A stretch of DNA of 64,000 nt from assembly GCA_002839375.1 (NCBI GenBank), contig PGXY01000002.1:1-64000 (forward strand). The letters are read 5' to 3'. Positions 62,433 to 64,000 of the stretch are shown piece after piece. Numbering within the stretch: the stretch's first letter is position 1; each line of letters begins with the position of its first letter. Source of the stretch: Spirochaetae bacterium HGW-Spirochaetae-1 (GTDB taxonomy: Bacteria; Spirochaetota; UBA4802; UBA5550). The position numbers and the translations under genes were made by a program. Under the pieces are notes generated by a model. That model saw nothing but the letters and a program-made list of their open reading frames with translations, ran no database searches and was not told the DNA's origin.

Positions 62433-63812
62433 ATGACATTCATAGATGAAAATAAGATACATGATGAACTCCTCAATATCAGCGAGGATAGCGGAGTCGT
62501 CATGGAAATCCTTGCCAGGGCCAGGGAACTGAAGGGACTGGCCAGAAAAGATGTGGCCCGGCTTACGGCCATACACTCACCGGAACTTCTGGAACTCTTG
62601 TATGAAACGGCCCGGTACGTAAAAGAAACCATCTACGGCCGACGACTGGTGCTGTTTGCTCCCCTGTATATATCCAACCTCTGTTCAAATGAATGCACGT
62701 ACTGCGCCTTCCGCGCCGGCAACACGGGCCTGGAGAGAAGGTGTCTCGGCCGGGACGAGATACGCCGTGAAGCCCGTACGCTTGCCGAGCAGGGTCATAA
62801 AAGAATCCTCCTGGTGACCGGGGAGTCCTATCCTTCGGGGGACTTCCGGTATGTCGTTGACGCCATCGGAACCGTGTACGAAGCGGCACGTGCCGGCCAT
62901 GAGATACGGCGCGTTAATGTGAATATTGCACCCCTGGACACGGACCAGTTCAGGGAACTGAAAAAGGCCAAAATCGGTACTTATCAGCTCTTTCAGGAAA
63001 CATACCATCGGGAAACATATGCCTCGGTTCACAGGGCCGGTAAAAAGAGCGATTATCTCTGGCGACTTACAGCCATGGACCGTGCTCTGGAATCGGGAAT
63101 TGATGATATCGGCCTGGGGGTCCTCTTTGGTCTCCATGACTGGCGTTTCGAGTTGCTGGCCCTCATGCAGCACGTGGAGCATCTTGAACAGAATTTCGGC
63201 ATTGGTCCTCACACCGTAAGCGTTCCCCGGCTTGAACCGGCATTGGGGTCGGAAATATCCCTGTCGCCGCCGGACAGGGTGAGCGATGAAGATTTTCGGA
63301 AGATAATGGCTATTCTCAGAATCGCCATTCCATACACGGGTATCATCATGTCCACGCGGGAGAGTCCCGTCATGAGAATGGAAAGCTTCGCCCTGGGAGT
63401 GTCGCAGATTTCGGCGGGCAGCCGGACGAGTCCCGGCGCCTATGGTTCAGGGGAAGATGATGAAGGGGGGGGGCAGTTTTCCCTGGGTGACCACCGGGAC
63501 CTCGACGAAGTTATTGCCGATATCGTGAGGCTGGGCTACATACCATCCTTCTGTACCGCATGCTACCGCCTGGGAAGGACGGGCGCCGATTTTATGGACC
63601 TGGCAAAACCCGGCGAAATCCGTCATCATTGCGATCCCAACGCCCTTTCCACGTTTCTGGAATACCTGCTCGACTATGCTTCCCCGGATACAAAAATCGC
63701 CGGTGTTAAACTGATTAATGACATCCTTGCGGGATTCGATGCACAGGGGCGGCACAGGGCCTCGGCCATGCTGGAGCAGATCAGGTCCGGCAGGCGCGAT
63801 GTGTTCTGCTGA
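62433..63812 (+). CDS. hydG: [FeFe]-hydrogenase maturase HydG
   Basis: A radical-SAM tyrosine lyase that makes the CO/CN ligands of the H-cluster. LYISNLCSNECTYCAF holds the CX3CX2C cluster; the second, C-terminal cluster is CTACYRLGRTG...HHC, with CX2CX22C spacing, which marks HydG and distinguishes it from ThiH. The reading frame also opens from a TTG at 62394; ATG 62433 (MTFIDENKI) matches the usual start region, but the choice is uncertain. It is followed 16 bp later by hydE, indicating an operon. Confidence 0.88.
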   Translation: MTFIDENKIHDELLNISEDSGVVMEILARARELKGLARKDVARLTAIHSPELLELLYETARYVKETIYGRRLVLFAPLYISNLCSNECTYCAFRAGNTGLERRCLGRDEIRREARTLAEQGHKRILLVTGESYPSGDFRYVVDAIGTVYEAARAGHEIRRVNVNIAPLDTDQFRELKKAKIGTYQLFQETYHRETYASVHRAGKKSDYLWRLTAMDRALESGIDDIGLGVLFGLHDWRFELLALMQHVEHLEQNFGIGPHTVSVPRLEPALGSEISLSPPDRVSDEDFRKIMAILRIAIPYTGIIMSTRESPVMRMESFALGVSQISAGSRTSPGAYGSGEDDEGGGQFSLGDHRDLDEVIADIVRLGYIPSFCTACYRLGRTGADFMDLAKPGEIRHHCDPNALSTFLEYLLDYASPDTKIAGVKLINDILAGFDAQGRHRASAMLEQIRSGRRDVFC

Positions 63813-63828
63813 AGGAGTGATCCGGGTA

Positions 63829-64000
63829 ATGAGCGAAATAACCTTTGACAGGGACCGCGTCATCTATTTTCTCCGCGATGCCGATGCCGGCGAAAGGCGG
63901 GGGCTGTATGCCATGGCTGATGCGGTGAGGAGTGAATGTGCCGGCGGTGGAATACACCTCAGGGCCCTTCTCAATATCTCCAATTGCTGTGACAGGGCGT
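63829..64000 (+). CDS. hydE: partial HydE-like radical SAM protein
   Basis: The first 57 codons, cut by the window end. The text reads MSEITFDRDRVIYFLRDADA and later GIHLRALLNISNCCDRA, like the region that precedes the radical-SAM cluster of HydE (family form: RGLIEFSNxC). The cluster itself is largely beyond the window, so assignment leans on the hydG neighbour. GAAGGAG lies eleven bases upstream of the ATG. Confidence 0.6.
   Translation, partial: MSEITFDRDRVIYFLRDADAGERRGLYAMADAVRSECAGGGIHLRALLNISNCCDRA

Noticed and set aside
1-64000. tRNA, rRNA, CRISPR array, riboswitch, transposase or integrase genes.
   Set aside because: No TpsiC-like arms, repeat-spacer arrays, known aptamer motifs or DDE/tyrosine recombinase signatures were seen on reading both strands; absence by eye is not proof.

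Overview
The window looks like chromosomal DNA from an anaerobic, diderm (outer-membrane) bacterium of moderate G+C. The support is indirect: a predicted outer-membrane beta-barrel, two lipoproteins and several exported proteins, a methyl-accepting chemotaxis protein and large sensor kinases, and at the right edge hydG followed by the start of hydE, the maturases of [FeFe] hydrogenase. A spirochaete or another deep-branching anaerobe would fit, but no rRNA, tRNA or ribosomal protein gene is present to settle it.

Layout. 1-1126: a HigB/HigA toxin-antitoxin pair lies between two exact 23-nt direct repeats, the right one preceded by a cluster of five perfect or near-perfect hairpins. 1370-7678: a strikingly AT-rich four-gene block encodes a C5 cytosine methyltransferase, a MutL/MORC-like GHKL ATPase, a Z1-domain superfamily 2 helicase and a DUF4420 PD-(D/E)XK nuclease. 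This is a MORC-type restriction-modification or defence island and the most notable system in the window. 7721-9932: hpt and an RsmG-SpoU methyltransferase fusion. 10338-13951: a tiny MshEN-like protein, a neutral-ceramidase-like enzyme, a START-like exported protein and a Cys-rich protein. 14211-19529: envelope genes, including an astacin-like lipoprotein that has lost catalytic residues, a beta-barrel, a YkgJ-type protein, a LysM/M23 peptidase and a TPR protein. 19644-25469: an RlmD-like methylase, an IclR regulator divergent from an acyl-CoA ligase, and an MCP.

25569-30615: a hybrid kinase and a coiled-coil protein/RNase R/LigD-phosphoesterase-like operon. 30768-38386: enoyl-CoA hydratase and nitronate monooxygenase, then a TetR unit controlling a ketopantoate-reductase-like protein and a P-type ATPase, then DUF4349 and small Cys-rich proteins. 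38729-46451: an MFS transporter, a secreted M19-like hydrolase, and a second enoyl-CoA hydratase/nitronate monooxygenase pair flanked by TetR genes. 46488-54700: ABC-F, a MagIII-like glycosylase, a DUF4143 ATPase behind a large palindrome, a WG-repeat protein, a MntA/HepT toxin-antitoxin pair, and a CbxX-type AAA+ protein. 55211-62117: a phosphorelay block with a response regulator whose HD-GYP domain is degenerate. 62433-64000: hydG and partial hydE.

Functionally the window mixes acyl-CoA and nitronate metabolism under TetR/IclR control, envelope maintenance, signalling, and three mobile or defence-type modules (HigBA, the MORC/Z1 island, MntA/HepT). No tRNA, rRNA, CRISPR array or transposase was seen. 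All family assignments are from reading motifs; no database search was run.
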